Part shown: positions 34,086 through 44,612 of the stretch, piece after piece | How the letters are laid out: every line of letters starts with the position of its first letter | Position numbering within the stretch: the stretch's first letter is position 1 | Assembly (NCBI GenBank): GCA_017311185.1 | Contig: JAESUZ010000126.1 | Span: 158,961 to 222,960, forward strand | From: Proteles cristata cristata | Lineage: Eukaryota; Chordata; Mammalia; Carnivora; Hyaenidae | Direction: 5' to 3' | Length of the DNA: 64,000 nucleotides | Position numbers and translations under genes: made by a program | Notes under the pieces: generated by a model | The model's input: only the letters and a program-made list of their open reading frames with translations | The model's database searches: none | What the model was told of the DNA's origin: nothing

Positions 34086-34685
34086 ATTATGGGAGACTGT
34101 ATCTTATAACAAGGCTGAACCCAGAAAGGTCTTCCATTTTGTTCTCCGGTTTTTCTAGCATCTTCTTGTTGAGACAAGTTGCCGGATACACTAAGTAAAC
34201 AGGGGGGACCTTGTGCCTGCTGTCAGAGACAGCCAGATTTAACATTAAAATGTTTACAGGGCAAATTCTCATCAGATTTGACTTGGCCAGAATGGTTACA
34301 CACTGCAGTATCAGGACTGAGATTTCTTCACTGTGCTGGTGTGCATTGATTTAGCTGCAGCCCAGGTCTTCATCACCTCAGGCCAGCTGACCTTCCACTT
34401 CAAGGCATCGTCTCACAAAATAGCTGTTGACCTAAATCCCTGGATGATAAAGGCTTCATTACAAGGCGAGAACCGACTTAAGGCACGTGAACAAAAAGTC
34501 CTGCCAAACCGGGTTGGGTCACTGTCAAGATACTGTTCTGTGTGACTTTCACATGGAGCGAGGTTGCGTGAAATGGTCCATTTCCTCCACCCCCACCCCG
34601 AAGCATGAAGAAGGAGGCCTCGGGAATTCGTGTGATACATTCAGTGCAGGACATTGTATATCATGCTTTGGTTAGATGCTTTGCT
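34086..34685. other. Unique non-coding sequence
   Basis: No repeat or exon recognised with confidence. Confidence 0.4.
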
Positions 34686-34689
34686 ATCA

Positions 34690-34925
34690 ATTTTTAGCAT
34701 CTCTTATGCGCCAGGCACTTCGGGTTTATTATTGCTAATCTTCCCAACCCAAGAGGTAGGCGTCATCAATCTTGAAGGACACAATGGGGAAACTGGAGTG
34801 TAAAGATAGGAAGTAACTTGCTCAAACTCATACAACTAACAGGTGACTTAGTTGGGATTTTAATCCAAGTCTATTTCGCTTCCAAACCTGGTCGGTCTCT
34901 TTTACATTGTGCTACTTCCACTTGT
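34690..34925 (+). mobile_element. MIR, nearly full length
   Basis: TATGCGCCAGGCACTTCGGG, AACCCAAGAGGTAGGCGTCA, CAATGGGGAAACTGGAGTG, AGTAACTTGCTCAAACTCAT and CATTGTGCTACTTCC follow the full MIR consensus order. Confidence 0.85.
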
Positions 34926-35194
34926 CCTCTACAGTGACACCTGCCTCCCCCTTTCGGGTGCAAGGCATATGAGAAAAGAGCTCAGCACCATCCTTTCCAC
35001 TGCTGGGGACAGGTGATGCTTGGAAGAAACCTATAGAACTGTCTTTAACCAGCATTCACTTACGCAGTGCTTCACTTGGGAGACTTCTTGTGCATTCCCC
35101 CAGAGCCTGATTTGAATGCTAGTATAAGCAGTAAGCCAAGGGCTAAACAAAGCAGCATCCTTGGGATTTGTCATATGTTTCTTGTTTTTCATAC

Positions 35195-35275
35195 TTTTTT
35201 TTTTTTTTTTTTGAAATTCCACTGCCGTTATTTCTTTGAAATTCAGGTAATCTTTCATGCACTCTATTCTTTCCT
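35195..35275. repeat. Poly(T) tract and AT-rich flank
   Basis: About 18 T at 35,195-35,212 followed by GAAATTCCACTGCCG. It may mark the 3' end of an unidentified minus-strand retroposon, but no body was recognised. Confidence 0.4.
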
Positions 35276-35282
35276 TCTGGAA

Positions 35283-35455
35283 CTTGTTTTTTTTAAATTG
35301 AGGTACAGTTGACACACCGTGTTCCATTAGTTACAGGTGTACAACACAGTGAGTCAAGCATGGGCACCTGTGTCACTGGGCGTTGTTACGATAGTACTGG
35401 CTCTACTCCCTACGCTATACTTTTCAACCCCGTGACTTCTTTACTTCTTTACTTC
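35283..35455 (-). mobile_element. LINE-1 3' end, minus strand, old
   Basis: TTTTTTTTAAATTGAGGTAC, AGTTACAGGTGTACAACACA and CTACGCTATACTTTTCAACC match the complement of an old LINE-1 3' UTR. Confidence 0.75.
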
Positions 35456-35690
35456 TTTATTTATTTATTTATTTATTTTGATGTATAGCTGACACACAGT
35501 GTTACATTAGCTTTGAGTGTACAACATAGGGATTCGACAACTCTGTACATTACGTCATGCTCCTCACAAGTGTAGCTACCGTGTGTTGCCACACAACAGT
35601 TATACTATCATTGAGTTTGTCACATGCTTTTGTCCTTTGTCCCCTGTGGCAACATCTGCTAACTGTAGGTCATTTTTCCTGTCGTCCTTC
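35456..35690 (-). mobile_element. Second LINE-1 3' end, minus strand, after a TTTA repeat
   Basis: (TTTA)n at 35,455-35,480, then GATGTATAGCTGACACACAG and GTGTACAACATAGGGATTCG: another copy of the same LINE-1 3' UTR type directly downstream of the previous one. Both point the same way, so these are two separate insertions or a tandem duplication with divergence. Confidence 0.72.
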
Positions 35691-37096
35691 CTTAAGTAAA
35701 ATAATAGTTTTCCTCATGGAGCTACTAGACCTTGAAGCGGCCTTAACTGGGTCTGCCATGAGCTACCTCCCCAAGAAAAGAAAAGAGGTGCCGTACAGTT
35801 CTGGGAGTGTCGTGTTGCTGAGGCAGGATCCACGCAGATAGAGAAAGCCAACGTTGAGGTCATCCACCTTTGAGCACTCCCAGGGAAAGCTCAGAGGTTC
35901 CATTCTGACACTGGATTTTTGTGACCGCCTTGGAGTGGAGTAATCTCGTGTGCCAAAGGTGGCCCCCTTTTTGAGGTAGTTCGTCTGCAAACAGGGCAAT
36001 TCTAAGGACAGATATGTCTGCAAGGGGGTGATTTGCTCGTGCCGTCCCTCTCCCCTGGGGTGGGCACAGGGAACTTCCCTGGATCAGGTGCAGCGCCTTG
36101 ACTGAGGACCTCCATGGAGCCGGAGCTGCCTCGGTGCAACTGTATCAGACACCTGCCATCATCCTTACGGCAGCACGTTTGACTTCGCCCCTTCCGGAAA
36201 CACAACACACTGGGACAAGTGAAACATGCCCCTTGTGGTTGCTAGTTGCCATGCAAAGAAGGTGTGAACACACGCACACACATGAATGTAGACGACTAGT
36301 AAAATCGGTTCTTGAGGGAAACGCAGACAGACAAATAGAGTTCACATGGTCCCTCTACTGAAGCTGTGTCTCAGAGCTGACCAGCCTGGCGACGTGACCT
36401 CATCACAGACTCCAGCAGGCCGTCCTTACCGGGAGGTCTGCTACCTAGCAAGCTGCCTCAGGCTGTGAACAAAATCTTCTTTTCATGCAAGAAGGTAGGA
36501 ACAAAGAGCCTTTGAAACCGTGGGGGTAAGAGACACGGCCAGCCAGTGACATTTCTCTTTGTTCCTTCTTCTTCCACTTTTCCTGTCTAATCACTTGATT
36601 TTTCTATGAGACGATAGCATTTTGGCTCCATGTTAGAAGGTTCATGAACCGAGTCAGTAAATTTCTAATTGACATGCATCCTTAGCTATTCACTTAGTGG
36701 ATAATTGGCTAAACATACCCAGAATATTTACCGAGGGAGGAAAACAAAGTCCCCAAAGCCGATCGGGAGAGTTTGGGAACCTTTTATTCTAGTGCAGCTT
36801 TTTCTTTGGGAGCAGTTGCTGGTGTTTTAAAAGAGATCTAACTCCCTTCCCAATTAGGACTCCATTTAAACATACATCTCGATTTCATCCCTACTGAACA
36901 GAGCTTTATTAAATAGATACCACAGGCATAACACGGTGTCTGTCAACAATAAATGCCCAATAAACATCTCTCAGTTACCTCTTCAAATAGCAAATTTTGA
37001 TATTCTGAGTTCAACCAGCCATTTGCCTTAATTCTGGGCAGCAAGTTCCTGATGGCACTTACAGTCACCATCGGCAGAATTGATGTATTTGCCACC
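35691..37096. other. Mostly unique sequence
   Basis: No repeat family recognised with confidence. Several short frames but no convincing exon. Confidence 0.4.
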
Positions 37097-37115
37097 AGAA
37101 ACTTACTGTCTTACA

Positions 37116-37326
37116 TGGGCACCTGGGTGGCTCAGTTGGTTAAGCATCCGACTTCGGCTCAGGTCAGCGATCTCATGGCTCGTGAGTGTAAGCCCCGCTT
37201 CGGACTCTATCCTGTCAGCTCAGAACCCACTTTGGTTCCTGTCCCTCTCTCTCTCTCTGCCCCTCCCTAGCTGAGGCTTTCTCTCTGTCTCAAAAATAAG
37301 TAGAAACATCAAAAATAAATGTTTAA
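37116..37326 (+). mobile_element. Felid SINE with perfect 19-bp target duplication
   Basis: GGGCACCTGGGTGGCTCAG head. Target-site duplication AGAAACTTACTGTCTTACA lies at 37,097-37,115 and 37,327-37,345, identical on both sides. It carries an extra CG in the AGGTCAGCGATCTCATGG section and an unusual TCCTGTCAGCTCAGAACCC body. Confidence 0.95.
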
Positions 37327-37345
37327 AGAAACTTACTGTCTTACA

Positions 37346-37430
37346 CAAGCTAGGCATTTAGCTGGTTACTAGGCACAGCATTGAATAAGGGCACTGTCTC
37401 TGCCCTCAAGGAGGACGGACTGAAAGGAAA
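37346..37430 (+). mobile_element. Ancient repeat fragment
   Basis: GCACTGTCTCTGCCCTCAAG and GAGGACGGACTGAAAGGAAA match the conserved block of the ancient CACTGTGCTGG-type repeat also seen near 18.7 kb. Confidence 0.4.
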
Positions 37431-37464
37431 GGAAAGACTTTGAACTAGTCTATCCGTTTAGCTC

Positions 37465-37660
37465 TTTGGGTTTTAAGTCACCCTAAAACATAGTGGCTGA
37501 AAACCGGAACAACCTTATTCTTTCTCATAGTCTGTAGGTTGGTTAGGTCTGCTATAGATCATGTATAGGTTCTGCTGATCTAGACTGAGTTTATTCATAC
37601 ATTCGCTGGTGAGTCAGGATAGTTCTCACCGTTCTAGGATGGGCTTGTCTGTTTCCAAAT
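37465..37660 (-). mobile_element. MLT1-type LTR fragment, minus strand
   Basis: CCTAAAACATAGTGGCTGAA, TTCTTTCTCATAGTCTGTAG and TAGGTTCTGCTGATCTAGAC follow the complement of MaLR MLT1 LTRs. Truncated on its far side. Confidence 0.6.
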
Positions 37661-38050
37661 GAAGTCCCATGAATCCATTCGCGTGTTTCCTTTATGTATT
37701 CATTTAGCACTTAAGGAGCAACTTTTACGTATCAGACACTATAGGGTCCTGCCTTCAAATTGCTCAGGAATGAGTTCCAGGTGGGTGGCGCACATTTAAG
37801 ACTTACCAGCCTGTGGAGGGTATTAAAACCACAAGAGCGAAGGAGATCACCCAGGAAGGGATAATAGGCCCTGGGCACACCAGTATTTTAAGGTGCTGTA
37901 GGAGAGAAGAGACTCGTCAGAAGCGAAAGAAGGAAAGCAAGGAGAATAAGGAACCGAGGAAGCCAAGAGAGGACTGAGCTTTAGGAAGTAGGGAGAGATC
38001 AGGGGGCAGCATGCAGTATGGACTTAATGACTTCTCGCAAGCCTCTTCTA
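37661..38050. mobile_element. Ancient repeat fragment, class uncertain
   Basis: TTTACGTATCAGACACTATA followed by purine-rich AGGAGAGAAGAGACTCGTCA resembles the same ancient mammalian repeat as at 18.7 and 61.4 kb. Weakly supported. Confidence 0.3.
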
Positions 38051-39740
38051 TATCCCTTCCAACATCTACACTTCGTGGCTCAATTCATTTCAGTATAGAG
38101 CAGGTGTTCCTCCACTTCTCTCACTGGAGTAAATAACTGGCATAAATCACTGAAGCGCACTTAGTGAGAATGACCCCTGATAGGATGGAGTGATGAGGAG
38201 TCACATAGTACCTGTTATTCCTTTAGTGGTAGGTCTTTGTAGAGATGTCATTGATTTTTCTTCCCCATAACGCATCTGAAGTTTTAAGTCTTTGCCAAGA
38301 CTGATTTATTCTTTTCTTGTCTGTCCTTTTTCACGTAGTTAAGCTTGCTCAATATTTTTGAAGAGCCTAAAAATATTGGACCACTGGGAATTCAGATTAA
38401 AAGCAATCTTAGTTTAGTATACTCAATACTTGAGTTTAGTATTTTAAAACGGACATACTTTGGAGTTGTATTAATATGCTGCAGTCACGGATGACATGAC
38501 GTGAGTTTCCAATAAAGCAAGTTTTCTGCCAACTTTACAAAGGGGTGCTTTTGCTAGACTATGGAAATTGATTCCTTTTCTAGCAATGAAGGTTTCTTGC
38601 TGAGTCAAAGAGGTCGTGTTTAAAAAGAACAAATACACAGTTTGTGGTGAAGAACTGTTGAGTTGACAATATGATACCGAGTCTATATAATCGAGCTGCG
38701 TTTTCACCTAGGGCTTGCGAATTTCGATCCCAAGGAAATGTTAACTTTCCATGCAAAAACTGGATGGCCGTTTTCTGCACAGTGTGTCCCCTTGTCCAAG
38801 GTCAAATAACTCTTCCTCAGTGGCCTCCAGGGAATCGAAAGAAGTCTCATGGTTTCAGGATGAGAAAATTAAAATAATTAACTTCTTGTAGTGTAAGCAG
38901 GCCCAGAAAGTTTTAGGGGGAGAATTCTTCCTGAAGGAAGCCTTATACTTGGATCACCCCTTAATTAAGCCTACAGTGGGCTGCTACCCATTTCTAAACT
39001 AAGACCAGAGCCTACCACTGCTAGACCCTTTCTGTTCGGTAACCTTTTTACCAAGACAGGAAAATGTTGTTGTAGAAAATACCACGTTCATGCCATACCC
39101 CTAACAACATTCAGTTTTGTCCGTAGCCTGTCCAGTGCTACTTTCCTTCCTGACTGTGTCTCAGTTTAACCTGTGCTGAGGCAGCAACCTGTACAGTAAA
39201 ATGTAGGTGGGGTCTCAGTACCAGAACAAGGAGGCTAACCAAGGAGACTGTATATTCCTGTGGCGTGTGAGACCATTTGGTATCTGTCATCCTTTTCTCG
39301 CCTTCTGCTGTCCCCGAGAAAGGGCTTTGAAGAGGAAGGAGGTCCATCTGTGCAGGTAGCTGGAAGAAGGTTCGATTTGACACAGAATGTGAACTCTGCC
39401 TTCTCTCCTGTTTAGCACCATTCCTGCTGACTGTAGAGGAGTGAACGCTGGGAAAATCAGAAATGCACCTGCACCCTTAGAGTCCTCCTCCAAATGGTGG
39501 TATTTATCAGCCTTATGCAGTGGTGCCTAATTTTTCCTATATGGAAGACCCAAACAAATTAGCCAACCCATCCCAACACTTGGAAACAAACAACATTGGA
39601 TTAAAAATGACACCAAAATAACATGGGAAACCACGTGAAGACTAAACCCAGTGAGCGTATTTTTTAATGCTTTTTTCCTGCTGTAAGTAGTTGGCCTATT
39701 TTTTTATTCAGTCACACCATCCCAGGCCCTGCATTGAGCT
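38051..39740. other. Unique non-coding sequence
   Basis: No confident repeat or exon. Short frames on both strands only. Confidence 0.4.
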
Positions 39741-39912
39741 AGACTAGAAGGATTCTCAACCTTAGCACTCTTGACCTTGGGGGCCAGATAATTCTTTGTC
39801 TTCAGGGGCTGTTCTATACATTGTGGTATGTTGAGGGCCACCCCCCAGAGTTGTGGTAATGAAAAATGTCCCATCAGGAGAGAAATCACTCTGTCAAGAG
39901 CCACTTGGCTAT
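39740..39912 (-). mobile_element. MER5A-like hAT fossil, minus strand
   Basis: GATTCTCAACCTTAGCACTC, GGGCCAGATAATTCTTTGTC, CAGGGGCTGTTCTATACATT and CCCCCCAGAGTTGTGGTAAT follow the MER5A complement. Confidence 0.8.
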
Positions 39913-40850
39913 ATAACAACTATGTGAATAAGAAAGATATGGTCTTCAAGGTACTCCTTTTCTAAGAGCCAGTCCAAATGCTTCTATTTAATCACAACCC
40001 ATGTTCTCCTTCCTTGGAGAACTTGAACCAAACTCTGTCTTTCCCCTCCCAGTCTTTCCCTGACCTCTCCAAAAGCATTTCAAGTTATCTGAAGTATTTA
40101 CAAGACTTTCCAATAAAATCCAGTGGCTGTTATTTGGTATAAGAAACTGAGGCCTCTGGCTAAATCAGTCATTCCACAGTCATTTACTGAGAACCTACTT
40201 GGTTTTCCCTTATGTCTCCTATAGGAGCTCTGGAGCTCCTGCCTTCAATGAATTTAGAGTCAAAACTCTCATATGTAAAAAGTAATGTAAATCAATTTGT
40301 GTAAAGGATCCAGGCTCAACTTCAGGAAATTCTTTTTGTTGTGGTCCTTTTAGAATGCTCTCTGTCGTCCTTTTCGGTCCACTTCAGCAGAGCTGACAGT
40401 GAGCAGAGGTGACAGTATTCCTCGGTGTTTTTTTCATGTGTTTGCATATCCAGTTAAAAAGTCAACTGGTTAAATGCTTAAATTCAAACGGTTAAATCTA
40501 ACCGTTAAGACTCAACTGACAATCGCTGCATTGGGCTAGTTCCTTCTCTCCAGGTCCTTAAAATAACCCTAGAAATGTACCATCAACTTTCCCCTTTCTC
40601 CTCTTGGTTCCTTTATAGCCACAAACACAAGGTCAGGAAAAAAGGAATTTTGTGAAGCCTTACATCATATTTTAGGGGATATAGAGAAATTAAGCTTATC
40701 AAAGTTCAGAAAAATTAATATTATAAAGGACCATCAGAAATCAGAATTAAATTTACCTCTCAGCTAATTTAATATTTTTTTCCAAAAGCATTTGTGGTTT
40801 ATCTGCTTCCTGTTTTTTAGCCTTGCTTTTATCCCCTTATCATACTAAAG
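39913..40850. other. Mostly unique, traces of L2/MIR
   Basis: A CTTTCCCTGACCTCTCCAAA stretch near 40,050 may be L2 3' debris. Nothing else recognised. Confidence 0.35.
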
Positions 40851-40854
40851 TGCC

Positions 40855-40960
40855 CCTGGTGGGTTATGTAACTCTGGACAAGTTCCATTCTTTCCTTGGG
40901 TCTCCATATCTTTTTCTGTAAAATGAAAACAAAAATGGATGGAATACTGAGCTCTCTTCT
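40855..40960 (-). mobile_element. MIR core fragment, minus strand
   Basis: AACTCTGGACAAGTTCCATT, then TTTCTGTAAAATGAAAACAA: the MIR core complement. Confidence 0.6.
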
Positions 40961-41304
40961 TGTTTTAAATTTCTCAGATATATAAAATAAGAATCAGTAT
41001 GTTGCTAGGCTTTCTAACAGATTTGTCCATAGTCAGAATGGAGGTTGCACTAATAGGTATTGTTGAAGTATGAGTTCATAAGTTTCAAGTGCTTGCTACC
41101 TTCAGGTGGGCAGGTTGGTGATCAAATGCTAGAGTGCTTTGTGCTCCCTATGGGGATGGCCATGGGCTTCTCCTTTTCCAGAGTCTTGCTGAAACTGGGA
41201 ACCTTGATTCTGGGTTAACTTTGAGAAGAGGAAAGCCTAGGCATGAGCTGGTATGGGGATGGAGAAGAGTAACATTTTCTGAGTACTTGACTGTCTTCAT
41301 TTCA

Positions 41305-41330
41305 ATTGTTTTTAAATGTTTATTATTTTT

Positions 41331-41361
<31 letters not shown>

Positions 41362-41522
41362 CAGGGAAGGGACAGAGAAAGAGGGAGACACAGAATCCAA
41401 GGCAGGCTCCAGGCTCTGAGCTATCAGCACAGAGACTGATGTGAGGTTCAAACCCACTAACTGCAAAGCCGTGCCCTGAGCCAGAGTCAGACACTCAACT
41501 GAGTGAGACACCCAAGGACCAG
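41305..41522 (-). mobile_element. Felid SINE, minus strand, half of an inverted pair
   Basis: Contains a pure GA tract at about 41,331-41,361 from the CT body complement. Target-site duplication TTGACTGTCTTCATTTCA (41,287-41,304) and TTGACTGTCTAAATTTCA (41,523-41,540) has two mismatches. Its head lies only about 30 bp from the head of the next, oppositely oriented SINE. Confidence 0.93.
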
Positions 41523-41550
41523 TTGACTGTCTAAATTTCAAAAATTAATT

Positions 41551-41756
41551 GAAGGGCACCTAGGTGGCTCAGTTGGTTAGGCATCCAACTCTTGATTTCA
41601 AGCTCAGGTCATGATCTCACAGTTATGAGATTGAGCCCTACCTTGGGCTCTTACTGGGCATGAAAGCCCAGAGAGATTCTCTCTCTTTCCCTCTCCCTCT
41701 GGCCTCCCCTGCTTGCTTGGGTGCACATGCATTCTCTCTCTCTCTCTCTCTCTCAA
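41551..41756 (+). mobile_element. Felid SINE, other half of an inverted pair
   Basis: GGGCACCTAGGTGGCTCAGT head, (CT)n at about 41,732-41,754, short A tail. Target-site duplication AAAATTAATT at 41,541-41,550 and 41,757-41,766. Confidence 0.93.
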
Positions 41757-42117
41757 AAAATTAATTCCTATGATTGTATTAGCTAACTAACTTGCCCAAT
41801 ATCACACCATTCGAATATGAGGAGATTGAGGTCCAAACCCAAGTGTCTTGCCTAAAGCACACTCTGCTTTCTCCACAAGGGAGGCTTTCAGGACTCACCT
41901 TGAGGAGGATTAGAAGATAAGCCTGCTTTACCTTTGGTGACCCTTTAACTCCTCTTTTTACTTCCTCCAAACAGGACTTCAGAGGCCTACTTGCTGTTAT
42001 GACCCTAATGTAAAGAACCTCCTGTTTGTACCCTTTGTGGAGAAGTACTTTGGAGCAAGAACAACCCCTTCACCACAGACAGTCAAAATCTGGGGATGAG
42101 AGAGAGAATAATGGGTG

Positions 42118-42136
42118 ACTGGTTGGTTGGTTGGTA
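42118..42136. repeat. (GGTT)n short tetranucleotide repeat
   Basis: ACTGGTTGGTTGGTTGGTAA. The surrounding sequence 41,770-42,768 is otherwise unique. Confidence 0.9.
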
Positions 42137-42768
42137 AACCAGCACAACATGCTGGCCGCCAGACCTCACACCTCTGTTTCCTGGCTCAGAATCACACGTT
42201 TCAAACCTGACATCAGTCCTTTCCTTACCGTCCCTCCTCTTGGGGCTGTCCTGGCATTTATGCTGTCCGTCTTATCCCCCCTTCCTTCTCTTCCAGAAAC
42301 GTGGTGAGAGTGTGGAGGTAGTGTAGGAGAGGCTCTGTTCTGAAAGTAACCAGATATACTTTCATTTCTCATTCTTTTTTTCATTTCAAAACCCATTGTT
42401 TCATTCTAGTTCCCCTGTGGAGAAGTAGAAGCATGTGGAGGTAGGGGACTTGTGCCCATGGAATTGTTCCATTTGTCTACTCCCATGTCTGCCAGTTTCT
42501 GCCAGAAGTTGAATAGCCATCTATATCCTTCCAGTGTGTAAACTAATTCTGGATGAACATTAGGGACAATGGTGGGCCATTTAATCATCTAACAAGTTTT
42601 AGAGTTTTCCAAATGACCCAGTGTTCTTTTAGATGACAACCTGTCATCCACAGAACCAGCATCCTCTTCTGTGAGCACCACACCTGTTCTCACATTCCTA
42701 CAACTGTTCTGGATGCTGGTGGTTTAGGGGGCAGAGGAGTCTAAGGAGTGGTTAGAAAAACAGAGTGA

Positions 42769-42893
42769 GGGGTGCCCGAGTGTCTCAGTCAGTTGAGGTT
42801 CCGACACTTGATTTTGGCTCAGGTCATGATCCCAGGGTCTTGGAATCAAGCCCCATGTTGGGTTCTGCACTGAGCGGGAAGCCTGCTTGAGAC

Positions 42894-42933
<40 letters not shown>

Positions 42934-43021
42934 CCCCCCTTCCCCCTCTGCCTGTTGCCCACTCGCTTGTTTGCATGCTTTCTTGCTCTCCCTCTCTAAA
43001 ATAAAATAAGATAAAATAAAC
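42769..43021 (+). mobile_element. Felid SINE, older, with expanded CT tract
   Basis: GGGGTGCCCGAGTGTCTCAG head, diverged body, a 36-bp (CT)n tract then C-run at 42,897-42,940, and an AAATAAAATAAGATAAAATA tail. GAGTGA/CAGTGA flanks suggest a decayed target duplication. Confidence 0.9.
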
Positions 43022-43179
43022 AGTGACATGCCAGTTTGATTGGAAATGAGGGAGCCTTGTGAAGTATCATCTCAAGGCAGGCCCTCTACCTCATTTGTCC
43101 TGACCGCTATCCCCTGTGCCTTGTGTTGGCCTGGGAGCAACAGCCACCATGGCCACCATTTATTTCAAGGCCCATCTGG

Positions 43180-43300
43180 GCCAAATACCATGTCAAGTTT
43201 CTCTAATCTCTATATCAATCCTTTAATGTAGGCATTTTATCCCAATTTCATACTTCAGATAACTCAGAAAGTCTAGGCGAGGCAGAACTAGGGAAATTAA
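43180..43300 (+). mobile_element. Possible MIR fragment
   Basis: AATACCATGTCAAGTTTCTC, CTATATCAATCCTTTAATGT, AATTTCATACTTCAGATAAC: MIR-like order but decayed. Confidence 0.35.
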
Positions 43301-43659
43301 TAGGTGCTTAAAAATAACAGTGTGGTAGGAATTTTGAACTATAAGTGATCTAAACTGATCTTTTGATATATCAGTTCCTCCATCTGGGGTATCACCTAGG
43401 TTGGTGGCTTGAACTATTAAGATGTGACTAAATTTAAATGTGTATTTTCTATATACAAAAGAATTTACTCTAGAGTAATAGCTATACCATTGCTCTGGCC
43501 AATCTTTTAGGAGCTATAAAGATAGTAGCTGCATAAATATGCATTCAAATCTGTTTGTCCATAAATAGTAGATCTGATTTGAGTGTCTTCATTTCTGGAA
43601 TGTGTTTTTTTAACTTAAGGTCTTTCATTTTGCTTTTACTATGGACAACACAGTTCATC

Positions 43660-43910
43660 CCTGTACATTTGAAGTGGGTCGCATTCAAAATTCTTAAAAG
43701 CCTTGCTCAAATCCAACCTCAGCTTTTGCCTTCCCAGCTCTATTCCAAACACTCCCACCCTGAAACCTTCTTGGAATCGGTCTCCCTCCATGTCGGATCT
43801 TATTACTGCCTGCCTAAGATTAAAGGACTTTGTCTTCCCAAACACTGTATGTCCTATGCTTCTTCCGGGCACATAGTAGGTGCCCAGTACAAGCTTCTCT
43901 GTTGAAGACT
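43660..43910 (+). mobile_element. L2 3' end
   Basis: AAATCCAACCTCAGCTTTTG, GAAACCTTCTTGGAATCGGT and the terminal GGGCACATAGTAGGTGCCCA match the L2 3' end. Confidence 0.7.
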
Positions 43911-44394
43911 ACAGCGCTGCTATTTTAGAAATGAGGCAGTGTGGCATATCAAGTAAATAGAACCTTCTGTTACCTCTTCATGCACAAAAGAATTGGAAAA
44001 TACTGTGTGTTACACATCGCTATTAAGGGCATGTTTGTCTTCTAGCAAGAGGCTTTCACAGAATGTGTTGCACAATAACGTCTGTCTCTCGAGTACAGTT
44101 TGACCTTAATGGAAATTTTAAAATGCAGAGTGAACAATAGATTGATTACTTTATCAAGGCAATTAGCCTCCACAAAGAATTGGCTTGCAGGTTACTTCAG
44201 GTTAAAAACATTTGGGTTGCTGATTGTATTTTTCTGTATTTTTAATTCTCTGCTGTGAGAATCCATTCATATATATCATTTTCTCCTAGTGCCTTCTGCT
44301 GGGTACAGTTAACTACAACATAAACCGTGGTACGTGGCATCCTGCAGATCCTTTAGAATTTGTCTTCACCAATGTGTTCACAAGAGACAGCGGC
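43911..44394. other. Unique AT-rich sequence, possible conserved element
   Basis: The 44,090-44,220 part, with AACAATAGATTGATTACTTT and CAAGGCAATTAGCCTCCACA, looks like regulatory DNA by motif content only. Confidence 0.3.
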
Positions 44395-44397
44395 AGT

Positions 44398-44612
44398 AGA
44401 ATGCCAGGAACGCAGAACTCATTGTCCAGCAGACCTGGGTTCCACCCTGACCTCTGACAGTAGTCGGGTGATTGGGGCAGATGCGGGGAAGATAGAGACA
44501 ATAATAGGATTGACATTTGGGCACTATCTTGAGGATCGAATGACCACAGTGCCTGAAATGCAGCAAGCAATCAATAAAGGTGAACTATTTTACTATTATC
44601 ATCGTTACAGAT
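44398..44612 (-). mobile_element. MIR, minus strand
   Basis: ACCTGGGTTCCACCCTGACC, ACAATAATAGGATTGACATT, ATCTTGAGGATCGAATGACC, CAGTGCCTGAAATGCAGCAA and TTACTATTATCATCGTTACA follow the full MIR complement. Confidence 0.8.
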
